Below the pieces are notes generated by a model. That model made no database searches, was not told the origin of the DNA, and was given only the letters and a program-made list of their open reading frames with translations. This document shows positions 1 to 6,452 of a DNA stretch of 12,849 nt, in pieces. This stretch comes from Bog-756 sp036553725 (GTDB lineage: Bacteria > Actinomycetota > Acidimicrobiia > Acidimicrobiales > RAAP-2): contig DATBOO010000002.1 in the NCBI GenBank assembly GCA_036553725.1, forward strand, positions 1-12,849, in the 5' to 3' direction. Made by a program: the position numbers and the translations under genes. Positions within the stretch are counted from its first letter, which is position 1, and every line of letters starts with the position of its first letter.

Positions 1-177
1 TGGTTCACCTCGTCCCCGCCCCCCCACCACAACTACACCCACCTCCCTCCCATCCGCTCGGAGCGGCCGACCTGGGACTACAACCATCCCGAGCACCGCA
101 CGCTGCAGACCCGACATCCCGGCAAGTCACCGGCCATAGCCTCTGACGAGTCACGAGAAGTAGGAGCCCGGCCATGA
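1..177 (+). CDS. ctaD: Cytochrome c oxidase subunit I, C-terminal end (partial)
   Basis: Only the last 58 codons are in the window; the gene begins to the left. The visible peptide opens WFTSSPPPHHNYTHLPPIRS, which resembles the extramembrane C-terminal tail of actinobacterial CtaD (typically W-T-S-S-P-P-P-x-H-N-F followed by a P-x-I-R-S stretch). CtaD is the heme a/a3-CuB catalytic subunit of the aa3-type oxidase in the cytoplasmic membrane, where oxygen is reduced to water. None of the heme or CuB ligands fall inside this fragment, so the call rests on the tail motif and on the neighbour: the TGA stop (175-177) overlaps the ATG of ctaF (174-176) as ATGA, implying translational coupling in one operon. 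Confidence 0.85.
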   Translation, partial: WFTSSPPPHHNYTHLPPIRSERPTWDYNHPEHRTLQTRHPGKSPAIASDESREVGARP

Positions 178-566
178 GGGTCAGCGCACTGTTCCTCGCC
201 GGGACCGGTGTCTTCTTCGGCGTCATCGGCGTCGTCTACTGGTTCACCAGTTACGAGGACGCCGGCTTCTTGATGCTGCTGGGGTCGATGCTGCTCGGGC
301 TGCTCCCCGGCTCGTACTACCTCTGGTGGTCGTACAAGATGAAGCCCCAGTTCAACGACGACCCGGAGGGCGAGATCGCCGAGGGGGCCGGGGCCGTCGA
401 CTCGTTCCCCGGATCGAGCATCTGGCCCTTCATCCTCGGGATGGGGGCGATGTTCGCCGTTCTGACCTTCGTGTTCGGACTATGGCTGGCGCCCATTGCC
501 GCCGCCCTGATCATCTCGGCCGCCATCGGGGTGACCGTCGAGAGCCGCCGGGGCGGGGCGGTCTGA
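174..566 (+). CDS. ctaF: Cytochrome c oxidase subunit IV, actinobacterial type
   Basis: Encodes 130 residues, near the usual length for the actinobacterial cytochrome c oxidase subunit IV family, a small accessory subunit of the aa3 oxidase. Four hydrophobic segments are visible, at about residues 5-25, 31-52, 82-101 and 104-121. A short polar acidic loop (about 57-75, rich in D, E and G) separates the two pairs. It starts with the ATG that overlaps the ctaD stop, so the start is fixed by the coupling and not by its own Shine-Dalgarno sequence. It carries no redox ligands, and its role is structural in the oxidase and the bcc-aa3 supercomplex. It is the last gene of this plus-strand operon, since the next gene is convergent and a hairpin lies just after the stop. 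Confidence 0.9.
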   Translation: MRVSALFLAGTGVFFGVIGVVYWFTSYEDAGFLMLLGSMLLGLLPGSYYLWWSYKMKPQFNDDPEGEIAEGAGAVDSFPGSSIWPFILGMGAMFAVLTFVFGLWLAPIAAALIISAAIGVTVESRRGGAV

Positions 567-586
567 GCCGCTCGCCCGCCCGACCG

Positions 587-606
587 GCCCGACCGGCCCG
601 TCGGGC
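587..606. terminator. Possible shared hairpin terminator between convergent genes
   Basis: The 40 bp between the convergent stops of ctaF and the PEP-mutase-like gene contain CCCGAC (588-593) and GTCGGG (600-605) around a CGGCCC loop, extended by a G587-C606 pair to a 7-bp stem. A second copy of CCCGAC at 579-584 could pair with the same right arm. No T-tract follows on either strand, so this would be a GC-hairpin type of end. Position supports the call; the hairpin alone is weak evidence in such GC-rich DNA. Confidence 0.35.
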
Positions 607-1416
607 TCACGTCCGATTGGCCGCGAACGCCCGGTGCGCCGTGGCCCGGCTCAGGTAGGGCGCCTCCGGCCCGAGCGAGCCGGACTCCAGCAGTTGCTCG
701 GCCGCCCGGACCAACGCGCCGTAAGCGATCCAGGCCAGCGCGCCGCCGACCGATATCCGTCGCACGCCGACCCCGGCCAACTCGGAAACCGTGGGGCCGT
801 CCGGCCTGAGCAGCACGTTCACCGGTGCGCCGGACTCCTCGACGACCCGGGCAATGGCCGCCAGGTCGGCCAGGCCGGGGGCGTAGACGCAGTGTGCCCC
901 GGCCGCCGCGTACGCCGCCAGCCGGGTGATCGTGTCTGCGAGGTCGTCCCGCCCGCGCAGGTGGTTCTCGGCGCGGGCGGTCAGGGTGAGGCCGAGGCGA
1001 TCGGCGGCCGCCGCCGCCAGACCCACCCGCTCGACGGCCACCGTGACCGCCTCGATCTCCCCGGAATCGGGCTTCCAGTCCTCGATCGAGCACCCGGCCG
1101 CCCCCGCCTCGGCCAACAATTCCACCGTCTCGACGACCCCTCCGGGACTGTCCGGGAAGCACCGCTCGGCGTCGACGCTCACCGGGAGGTCGGTGGCCCC
1201 GCACAGGGCGCGCACATGGCCCACCAGTTGGTCACGGCCCACCGACATGTCCGGTCGGCCCAGCGATGCTGCGAACCCGCTGCTGGTCGTGGCCAGGGCC
1301 TCGAAGCCCAGCGAGGCCAGGAGCCGGCACGCCCCGAGATCGTGCGGGTTGGGCATGACGAACGTCCCCTCGACGTGGAGGGCGCGGAAGCTGCTTCTGA
1401 TGCTGTCTCGGTCCAT
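607..1416 (-). CDS. PEP mutase / isocitrate lyase superfamily protein
   Basis: Encodes 269 residues from ATG 1416. It shows the (beta/alpha)8 PEP mutase/ICL signature: N-P-H-D at 23-26, the A-L-A-T-T-S-S-G strand-loop at 40-47, VDAE at 81-84, IED at 111-113 and TARAEN at 146-151. The acidic residues of VDAE and IED are the expected Mg2+ and substrate ligands. Members cleave or form C-C or C-P bonds in small 2-oxo/2-hydroxy acids (2-methylisocitrate, oxaloacetate, phosphonopyruvate). The KKCGH motif of true isocitrate lyase is absent, so the substrate is unknown. The frame stays open upstream to ATG 1500, but that start overlaps the divergent gene. ATG 1416 fits where family homology begins and has a promoter-like element ending 6 nt before it. 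GGGAG lies directly against this ATG, too close for a normal Shine-Dalgarno site. Confidence 0.82.
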   Translation of the reverse strand: MDRDSIRSSFRALHVEGTFVMPNPHDLGACRLLASLGFEALATTSSGFAASLGRPDMSVGRDQLVGHVRALCGATDLPVSVDAERCFPDSPGGVVETVELLAEAGAAGCSIEDWKPDSGEIEAVTVAVERVGLAAAAADRLGLTLTARAENHLRGRDDLADTITRLAAYAAAGAHCVYAPGLADLAAIARVVEESGAPVNVLLRPDGPTVSELAGVGVRRISVGGALAWIAYGALVRAAEQLLESGSLGPEAPYLSRATAHRAFAANRT

Positions 1417-1422
1417 CTCCCG

Positions 1423-1451
1423 ATCATGGACGGCGGGCGGCGATGGGACAA
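1423..1451 (-). promoter_or_regulatory. Probable promoter of the PEP-mutase-like gene, leaderless geometry
   Basis: On the minus strand, TTGTCC (1451-1446) is followed by a 17-bp spacer and CATGAT (1428-1423), 5 of 6 matches to TATAAT. The hexamer ends 6 nt before ATG 1416, so transcription starting about 7 nt downstream would begin at the A of the start codon. This is inferred from sequence only. Confidence 0.5.
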
Positions 1452-1486
1452 GCGGGATCCCGACATCGACAGTAGGTTTCGCCCCC

Positions 1487-2374
1487 ATGCGCCTGAGCAC
1501 GGTGATCCTCCCCGTCTATCGCTGGGCCGAGGGCCAGAGGGTCTGGCGAAGTGCGGAACAGCTCGGGTTCCACACCGGGTTCACCTATGACCATCTCTCC
1601 TGGCGCAGCTTCCGGGACCGCCCCTGGTTCGGTGCCATCCCGACCCTGACCGCGGCGGCCACCGCGACGGGGCGCCTGCGGATCGGGACCATGGTGACGT
1701 CCCCGAACTTCCGCCACCCGGTGACGCTGGCCAAGGAGCTCATGACCCTGGACGACATTTCCGACGGCCGGCTCACCGTGGGCATCGGCGCCGGCGGGGT
1801 GGGGTTCGACTCCTCCGTCCTCGGAGGGCCCCCGTGGTCGTCCACGGAACGGGCCGAGCGGTTCGGCGAGTTCGTCCCGCTCCTCGACCGGCTGCTGACC
1901 CAGCCATCGACCACCATGGCCGGCACCCACTATTCGGCTCGGGCGGCCCGCATGGTCCCGGGCCCGGTGCAGCAGCCCCGGATGCCCTTGGTGGTGGCCG
2001 CCACCGGTCCCCGGGGGCTCGGGCTGGCGGCGGAGCACGGGCAGGGCTGGGTCACCTACGGGGACCCCCGTGACCCGGCCGGTGCGCCGGCGTGGCGGGC
2101 CCCCGACGTGGTGCGGGCCCAGATGGAGGGGCTCGAGGCCGCCTGTGACCGGCACGGCCGGAGCTACGGGTCGATCGACAAGGTCCTGCTCCAAGGATCG
2201 ACCTCCGAGCGTCCGCTCGGCTCGCTGGACGCCTTCGTGGACTGGGCCGGTCGCTACCAGGCCCTCGGGATCACCGACCTGGTCATCCACTGGCCCGTCC
2301 CCGACTCGGTCTTCGCCGGCGACTCCGCCACCTTCGAGCGGATCGCCACCGAGGGCCTGGCCCAGCTGTCCTGA
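1487..2374 (+). CDS. LLM-class (luciferase-like, probable F420-dependent) oxidoreductase
   Basis: Encodes 295 residues, typical of single-chain LLM-class flavin/F420 enzymes with a TIM-barrel fold. Landmarks are F-T-Y-D-H at 32-36; T-A-A-A-T-A-T-G-R-L-R-I-G-T at 55-68; N-F-R-H-P at 74-78; and L-D-D-I-S-D-G-R-L-T-V-G-I-G-A-G at 88-103, the classic family core. Near residue 170 lie P-L-V-V-A-A-T-G and then G-L-G-L-A-A-E-H-G-Q-G-W, another conserved family block. Members transfer hydride with reduced F420 or FMNH2; F420 is the likelier cofactor in an actinobacterium, but cofactor and substrate cannot be proved here. ATG 1487 was chosen because the upstream in-frame stretch runs antisense through the divergent gene and homology begins at MRLSTVILP. 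There is no good ribosome binding site; TAGGTT (1473-1478) could be a -10 with a very short or absent leader. Confidence 0.85.
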   Translation: MRLSTVILPVYRWAEGQRVWRSAEQLGFHTGFTYDHLSWRSFRDRPWFGAIPTLTAAATATGRLRIGTMVTSPNFRHPVTLAKELMTLDDISDGRLTVGIGAGGVGFDSSVLGGPPWSSTERAERFGEFVPLLDRLLTQPSTTMAGTHYSARAARMVPGPVQQPRMPLVVAATGPRGLGLAAEHGQGWVTYGDPRDPAGAPAWRAPDVVRAQMEGLEAACDRHGRSYGSIDKVLLQGSTSERPLGSLDAFVDWAGRYQALGITDLVIHWPVPDSVFAGDSATFERIATEGLAQLS

Positions 2375-2405
2375 TCGGAGCCGCGGGCTGTCCTGATCCG
2401 AGCCG
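2365..2405 (+). repeat. Imperfect 19-bp tandem direct repeat across the LLM gene stop
   Basis: GCTGTCCTGATCGGAGCCG (2365-2383) recurs at 2387-2405 with one change (the second copy reads GATCCG where the first reads GATCGG), a period of 22 bp. The first copy contains the last codons and the TGA of the LLM gene; the second lies in the spacer. It looks like a local duplication. A small GACCG-ATCG-CGGTC hairpin (2410-2423) follows and could contribute to transcription ending. Confidence 0.7.
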
Positions 2406-2407
2406 AG

Positions 2408-2434
2408 TGGACCGATCGCGGTCGGCACTACATT
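2408..2434 (+). promoter_or_regulatory. Possible promoter of the GNAT gene, leaderless geometry
   Basis: TACATT (2429-2434, 4 of 6 matches to TATAAT, with the key TA...T) ends 6 nt before ATG 2441. TGGACC (2408-2413), resembling TTGACC, lies 15 bp upstream of it, a short spacer. No Shine-Dalgarno sequence precedes the ATG. The overlap with the small GACCG/CGGTC hairpin lowers certainty. Confidence 0.35.
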
Positions 2435-2440
2435 CAGCGG

Positions 2441-2869
2441 ATGGAGTGGGCACGGCCGGACGGCTATCGGGTGACAGACGACTCGGAACGGCTCGACCTG
2501 GTCCGGGTCCACCGCTGGCTGAGCCGGGAGAGCTATTGGGCCGAGGGCTGTTCGGCCGACCAGGTGGCCCGATCGGTGCGGGGCTCGATCGCCTTGGGGT
2601 GCTTCGGTCCCGACGGCGTCCAGGTGGGCTTCGCCCGCTGGGTCACCGACGGGGCGACCTTCGGATGGCTCTGCGACGTGTTCGTCGACGCCGGCCGTCG
2701 CCGACGGGGACTCGGTGCCTTCATCGTCCGGTCGGCGATGGACCACCCGGAGATCAGGGGTGTCCGGCTCCTCCTCCTGGGCACCAGGGATGCGCACGAC
2801 CTGTACCGGCGGTTCGGCTTCGCCACCGTGCCCGAGCCGGGACGCTGGATGGAACGGCGCCCGTCGTAG
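2441..2869 (+). CDS. GNAT family N-acetyltransferase
   Basis: Encodes 142 residues, the normal size of a single GNAT domain. The acetyl-CoA pyrophosphate loop is visible as R-R-R-R-G-L-G at 86-92 (the R-x-x-G-x-G pattern) after the C-D-V-F-V-D beta strand at 78-83. The C-terminal signature A-H-D-L-Y-R-R-F-G-F at 118-127 supplies the usual general-acid tyrosine (Y122). The N-terminal W-L-S-R-E-S-Y-W-A at 26-34 is typical of a subgroup of small, mostly uncharacterised acetyltransferases. It should transfer the acetyl group of acetyl-CoA to an amine, but the acceptor is unknown. It lies 66 bp after the LLM gene and 44 bp before the VOC gene on the same strand, and each seems to have its own promoter-like element. 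Confidence 0.88.
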   Translation: MEWARPDGYRVTDDSERLDLVRVHRWLSRESYWAEGCSADQVARSVRGSIALGCFGPDGVQVGFARWVTDGATFGWLCDVFVDAGRRRRGLGAFIVRSAMDHPEIRGVRLLLLGTRDAHDLYRRFGFATVPEPGRWMERRPS

Positions 2870-2877
2870 TCGCCCCG

Positions 2878-2906
2878 TTGCGCCACCACCCCGCAGGGAC
2901 CAGAAT
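2878..2906 (+). promoter_or_regulatory. Possible promoter of the VOC gene, leaderless geometry
   Basis: TTGCGC (2878-2883) and CAGAAT (2901-2906) are 17 bp apart. The -10-like hexamer ends 7 nt before ATG 2914, so the transcript would start at or next to the start codon. CAGGG (2894-2898) is 15 nt from the ATG, too far to act as a Shine-Dalgarno site, which fits leaderless initiation. Confidence 0.4.
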
Positions 2907-2913
2907 CCACCCT

Positions 2914-3276
2914 ATGAAGCCCCTCGCCATCCACCACGTGGCCATCAACGTGACCGACGTGAGCGCAGGCGTGGATTTCTACACCAACGTGCTCGGGGGC
3001 ACCCTGCGCCCCGACCGGCCCGACCTCGGCATCGCCGGCGCCTGGATCGAACTCGGCGCCCAGCAGGTCCACCTGGTGGAGGCGCCCGTCCCCTCCAACC
3101 TGGGCCAGCACTTCGCCATCCGCGTCGAGGACCTCGACGCCGTCGTGCGGGAGTTGCGCTCCAAGGGGATCGACGCCGCCGACCCCATCGGCATCGGCAC
3201 CAACCGGCAGACGTTCGTCAACGACCCGGCCGGAAATGCCGTCGAGCTGCACCAGGTCGGCACTCCCGGCCGCTGA
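2914..3276 (+). CDS. VOC family (glyoxalase/bleomycin resistance fold) protein
   Basis: Encodes 120 residues, one vicinal-oxygen-chelate unit made of two beta-alpha-beta-beta-beta modules. Module 1 begins I-H-H-V-A-I-N-V-T-D at 6-15 with the D-F-Y-T-N-V-L-G helix end at 21-28. Module 2 begins G-Q-H-F-A-I-R-V-E-D at 64-73 and ends N-D-P-A-G-N-A-V-E-L-H at 103-113. Candidate metal ligands sit in the usual places: H8, H53 (or E56), H66 and E111, so an active metalloenzyme such as a glyoxalase, epimerase or dioxygenase-like protein is plausible. Sequence alone does not tell which. ATG 2914 matches the start of the fold; the frame is open further upstream but there it overlaps the GNAT gene. The stop is 16 bp from the stop of the convergent cyclase gene, with no clear terminator between them. 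Confidence 0.85.
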   Translation: MKPLAIHHVAINVTDVSAGVDFYTNVLGGTLRPDRPDLGIAGAWIELGAQQVHLVEAPVPSNLGQHFAIRVEDLDAVVRELRSKGIDAADPIGIGTNRQTFVNDPAGNAVELHQVGTPGR

Positions 3277-3292
3277 GCCCGGTCCCGGTCTC

Positions 3293-6200
3293 TCAGATGC
3301 CGGCTGCGCCGGCCCGGACGATGGCCTCGGCGGCGCTGCGGTCCTCGGTACCGGCGCCCTCCGGCAGGGCGGCGAGGAGGGACTCGAGCCGTTCGACCGC
3401 CGGGAGGCGGTGCTCCGGCGCCTCGATGGCCGCCCAGGTCAGTGCGGCGCGCAGCTCGAGCGCGGCGGCACCGCGCTCGCTGGCGTCGGACAGAGCCCGC
3501 TGCAGCCGCGACCGGGCCCCTTCGAGATCGATGAGCCCGGCGGCCAGGCCGGTCTGGGCCTGGAGGCGGAGCACCTCGGCATCGAAGAACGGCTGGCCCG
3601 CCTGGGCGGAGACCGCTTCGGCCAGCTCGAGCGAGGCGAACGCCCCGGCATGGTCCCCGCCGGCTGCTTGCGACCGGGCCAGGAGGGTGAGCCCGAGGGA
3701 TGCTCCACTGCTGCTGCCCGAAGAGGCGAGCGCTTCGAGGGCGGACTGCACCAGCGCCAGTCCCCGATCCGGCTCGCCCGAAAGGGCGGTGGACGCGCCT
3801 CCGACCAGGTTGGCGAAGGCCAGCCAGTAGGGGAACCGCAGCAGCGACGCTTCGGCGATCAGCCGTTGGCACATGTCCAGGACGGCGTCATGGTCGCCTC
3901 GGAGGTGGTGGACGAGCGCGGCCAGGCTCATCGCCATCGAGCCGCTCAGACGTGACCCGATGGCGTCGGCGTGGTCGACACCCTCGAGGGCGAGCGCCAG
4001 CGCCCGGTCCGGGCGCCCGCACAGCCACGACGCCGTCGCCTCGGCCCCGAGGGCGATGACCCTGTGGTCGGTCCCCAGGCCGAGCGTGACCTCTTCGAAG
4101 TCCTCCGGGTGGTAGAGCGACAGCGCCTGGCGGCTGTGGGCCACCGTCTCGGCCGGGTGGCCGAGGTAGATGTGGCACAGCGCCAGGGTGCAGTGGCCGC
4201 GGAGTGCGGCGATCCTCAGGTCCTCTTCGGCGGCGATGTCCAGGATCCGCTGGGCCACGACCGCGGCTGTGTCGCAGTGGCCGGTGTCGAAGTGGTAGGT
4301 GGCGACACCGTTGAGCATGCTGGTCAGCTGGTCGACGTCGCGCTGGGCCTCGGCCAGGACGATGGCCCGGTTCCAGAGGGGCAACGTCCGCTCGGCACCG
4401 TAGCCCTCGGCGGCCATGATGCCGTTGGCCAGCAGCGCGACGAGGTCGAGCTCGAGCCGGTCCCGGGCCTCGCCGGCCGGCGCCGGCCCGAGGGCGGCCA
4501 GCCCCTTCTCGATGAGGTCGATGGACTCGCGGTAGGCGCCGTCGCCGCCCGCCCGTCGACCGGCGGAGCGCAGGATCGCCGCCGCCTCGAGGTTGCGGGC
4601 CGCGGCCTCGAGATGGTGGGCGAGCACTTGGGGCTGGTGTTGAGCGTAGGAGGCATCCCTGGCCACCAGCAGGTCGGCCACCGCGGCATGGATCCGCTTC
4701 CGATCACGGCGCAGCAGCGACGAGTAGGCAGTGTCGCGGATCAGCGAGTGACGGAAGGAGACGATCGTGTCGGTCCCGTTGCCGACGCGGACCATGAGCC
4801 CCGATGCCACCAGCGCCTCGAAATCACCGCTGACGTCGTATCCGGCCAACTGCGCGACGAGTCTCGAGCTGACGTCACGTCCGACCACCGATGCCAGCCG
4901 GGCGGTGTGGGCCGTCTCGCCGAAGCGGTCGAGGCGACTCAACAGCGCCTCGTGGAGTGAGGCGGGTATCTCACTGAGGGCCTGCCGGTCGGACACCGCT
5001 GCGGCCAGTTCCTCGGCGAAGAGTGGGATCCCTTCGGCCCGGCCCAGGATCATGCAGATGGTCCCCGCCCGATCCGGGAGGTCTACGGGCAGCATCCGGT
5101 CCGCGATGGCGGCCGTGTCGTCGTTGCCCAGACGCTCGAGCCTCATGACCTCGGCCACCGTTCCCAACCCACCTCCCTCGTCGGGCCGTTGGGACGCCAG
5201 GAGGACGAGGGCGCAGGACGGCGCTGCCTCCGCCAGTAGACGCAACAACTCGAGAGTGGACGGATCCGCCCAGTGCACGTCCTCGGCACGCACCAGCGCG
5301 GGCCCGGGAGCAAGGACGCGTATGAGGAAGTCGGCGGCGGCGGCGATGGTCCTGCGCCAGCGGAGATCGCGGTCGCCACCCGTCGGCGGCTGCCGGTCGA
5401 CGGCGCCGTCGAGGGTGTCCAGCAGATTGCCGTCGGGGGCGCCCAGCGCCGTCGCCCAGGAGCCGACGGACCCATGGCCTTCGGGACGACCGGCCAGCAG
5501 CCGGCCGAGGGCGGCGATGACCGGGGCCAGCGGGGTGGCGGTCTCGAGTGGTGAGCAGGCGAAGATCACCTGCGGTGGCCCGGTCAGGGCGGAGAACTCG
5601 TCGAGGAGGCGGGTCTTGCCGATGCCGGGCTCCCCCACGACCGTGACCGCCGACCCGTGCCCATCTCCGGCCCGCTGCCACCGCCGTTGCAGGAGTCCCA
5701 GCTCGGCGGCGCGCCCGGCGAACGGCGAGGCGCGCAGCCCGTGGGCCGCTCCGGGCGCCAGCAGTTCGGTCACCTGCCAGGCCCGGGTGGCCCCCACGCC
5801 CTTGAGCACCGGTTCGCCGAGGTCGGCGACGCGGCAGCAGTGGCCGACCAGGACTCTGGTGCTGTCGCTGAGGACCACCGCCCCGGGCGGGGCGATCGAC
5901 TCGAGCCGGGCCGCCAGGTTGGTGGTCGACCCGAACACCGAGACGTCGACCCGGTCCGGGTTGCCCATGGCTCCCATCACGGCGATGCCGGTGGCGATGC
6001 CGGCCCGTGCCTGAATCTGCACCCCGAGCCCCGCTGCGTGACCGGCATTGAGGACCTCGAGGTCCTCCATGATCCGTGCGGCGGCGCGGACGGCACGCTC
6101 GGCGTCTCCTTCGTGGGCCGTCGGGTACCCGAAGATCGCCATGAGCCCGTCGCCCAGGTACTGCGCGATGTTGCCCCCGAAGCGGGCCACCGCGGCGCGC

Positions 6201-6370
6201 CCGAGCTCCTGGTAGGCCAACACCAGCTCGCCGAGGTCCTCCGGGTCCAGCTGATACGAGAGCTCGGTGGAACCGATCAGGTCGCAGAACAACACCGTGA
6301 CCTGCCGCCGCTGGCCGGCCAGCGTGTCCGACCCGCCCCCGAGTGTCCGGGCTCTGGGCACTTCATCCAT
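3293..6370 (-). CDS. Class III nucleotide cyclase + AAA ATPase + TPR protein
   Basis: Encodes 1025 residues, the normal size for the actinobacterial cyclase/STAND-like ATPase family. Residues 20-205 form a class III cyclase domain: V-T-V-L-F-C-D-L-I-G-S-T at 24-35 (metal Asp D30), Y-L-G-D-G at 71-75 (second metal Asp D74) and N-L-A-A-R at 151-155 (transition-state N151, R155). The usual adenine-specifying Lys and Asp appear as Q70 and S144. Residues 217-400 hold the NTPase: F-A-G-R-A-A-E-L at 217-224, Walker A G-E-P-G-I-G-K-T at 246-253 and Walker B-like A-E-D-V-H-W-A-D at 362-369. The block F-R-H-S-L-I-R-D-T-A-Y at 539-549 is typical of this family. From about 580 to the end it is Ala/Leu-rich helical, TPR-like. 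Likely a cytosolic signalling switch; cyclic nucleotide output is unproven. GAGG ends 7 nt before ATG 6370. It lies downstream of the NDT-like gene on the same strand. Confidence 0.88.
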   Translation of the reverse strand: MDEVPRARTLGGGSDTLAGQRRQVTVLFCDLIGSTELSYQLDPEDLGELVLAYQELGRAAVARFGGNIAQYLGDGLMAIFGYPTAHEGDAERAVRAAARIMEDLEVLNAGHAAGLGVQIQARAGIATGIAVMGAMGNPDRVDVSVFGSTTNLAARLESIAPPGAVVLSDSTRVLVGHCCRVADLGEPVLKGVGATRAWQVTELLAPGAAHGLRASPFAGRAAELGLLQRRWQRAGDGHGSAVTVVGEPGIGKTRLLDEFSALTGPPQVIFACSPLETATPLAPVIAALGRLLAGRPEGHGSVGSWATALGAPDGNLLDTLDGAVDRQPPTGGDRDLRWRRTIAAAADFLIRVLAPGPALVRAEDVHWADPSTLELLRLLAEAAPSCALVLLASQRPDEGGGLGTVAEVMRLERLGNDDTAAIADRMLPVDLPDRAGTICMILGRAEGIPLFAEELAAAVSDRQALSEIPASLHEALLSRLDRFGETAHTARLASVVGRDVSSRLVAQLAGYDVSGDFEALVASGLMVRVGNGTDTIVSFRHSLIRDTAYSSLLRRDRKRIHAAVADLLVARDASYAQHQPQVLAHHLEAAARNLEAAAILRSAGRRAGGDGAYRESIDLIEKGLAALGPAPAGEARDRLELDLVALLANGIMAAEGYGAERTLPLWNRAIVLAEAQRDVDQLTSMLNGVATYHFDTGHCDTAAVVAQRILDIAAEEDLRIAALRGHCTLALCHIYLGHPAETVAHSRQALSLYHPEDFEEVTLGLGTDHRVIALGAEATASWLCGRPDRALALALEGVDHADAIGSRLSGSMAMSLAALVHHLRGDHDAVLDMCQRLIAEASLLRFPYWLAFANLVGGASTALSGEPDRGLALVQSALEALASSGSSSGASLGLTLLARSQAAGGDHAGAFASLELAEAVSAQAGQPFFDAEVLRLQAQTGLAAGLIDLEGARSRLQRALSDASERGAAALELRAALTWAAIEAPEHRLPAVERLESLLAALPEGAGTEDRSAAEAIVRAGAAGI

Positions 6371-6379
6371 GGCACATCC

Positions 6380-6430
6380 TCATCCGGCCTCCGGGGGGCT
6401 GGAGCGGGGATCGTCGTCGAGACCGGCCAT
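6380..6430 (-). CDS. Possible 16-codon leader ORF in frame with the cyclase gene
   Basis: ATG 6430 has a good Shine-Dalgarno site (AGGAG, 5-nt spacer) and opens a peptide MAGLDDDPRSSPPEAG that ends at TGA 6382-6380. It is in the same frame as the cyclase gene; only that TGA and three codons separate it from ATG 6370. It could be a leader peptide that couples translation, or the remnant of a longer N-terminus cut by a nonsense change. It may also be chance. Confidence 0.3.
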   Translation of the reverse strand: MAGLDDDPRSSPPEAG

Positions 6431-6452
6431 CCTCACTCCTCAGATCCCGTGT

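Noticed and set aside
1500..1500. ATG 1500 as start of the PEP-mutase-like gene
   Set aside because: It would overlap the divergent LLM start and add 28 residues before the family's usual N-terminus; ATG 1416 has a matching promoter-like element.
317..1590. Long open frames antisense to or overlapping ctaF and the PEP-mutase-like gene on both strands
   Set aside because: Their products are Arg/Gly/Pro-rich with no recognisable family, while the overlapping frames carry clear domain motifs. Such shadows are expected at this GC content.
1424..2797. 457-codon minus-strand frame opposite the LLM and GNAT genes
   Set aside because: Composition is His/Gly/Pro/Arg-rich with no motif, and both genes on the opposite strand have conserved family signatures.
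3971..4960. 329-codon plus-strand frame opposite the TPR region of the cyclase gene
   Set aside because: It is the antisense of a coherent 1025-residue protein and has no recognisable domain or start signal.
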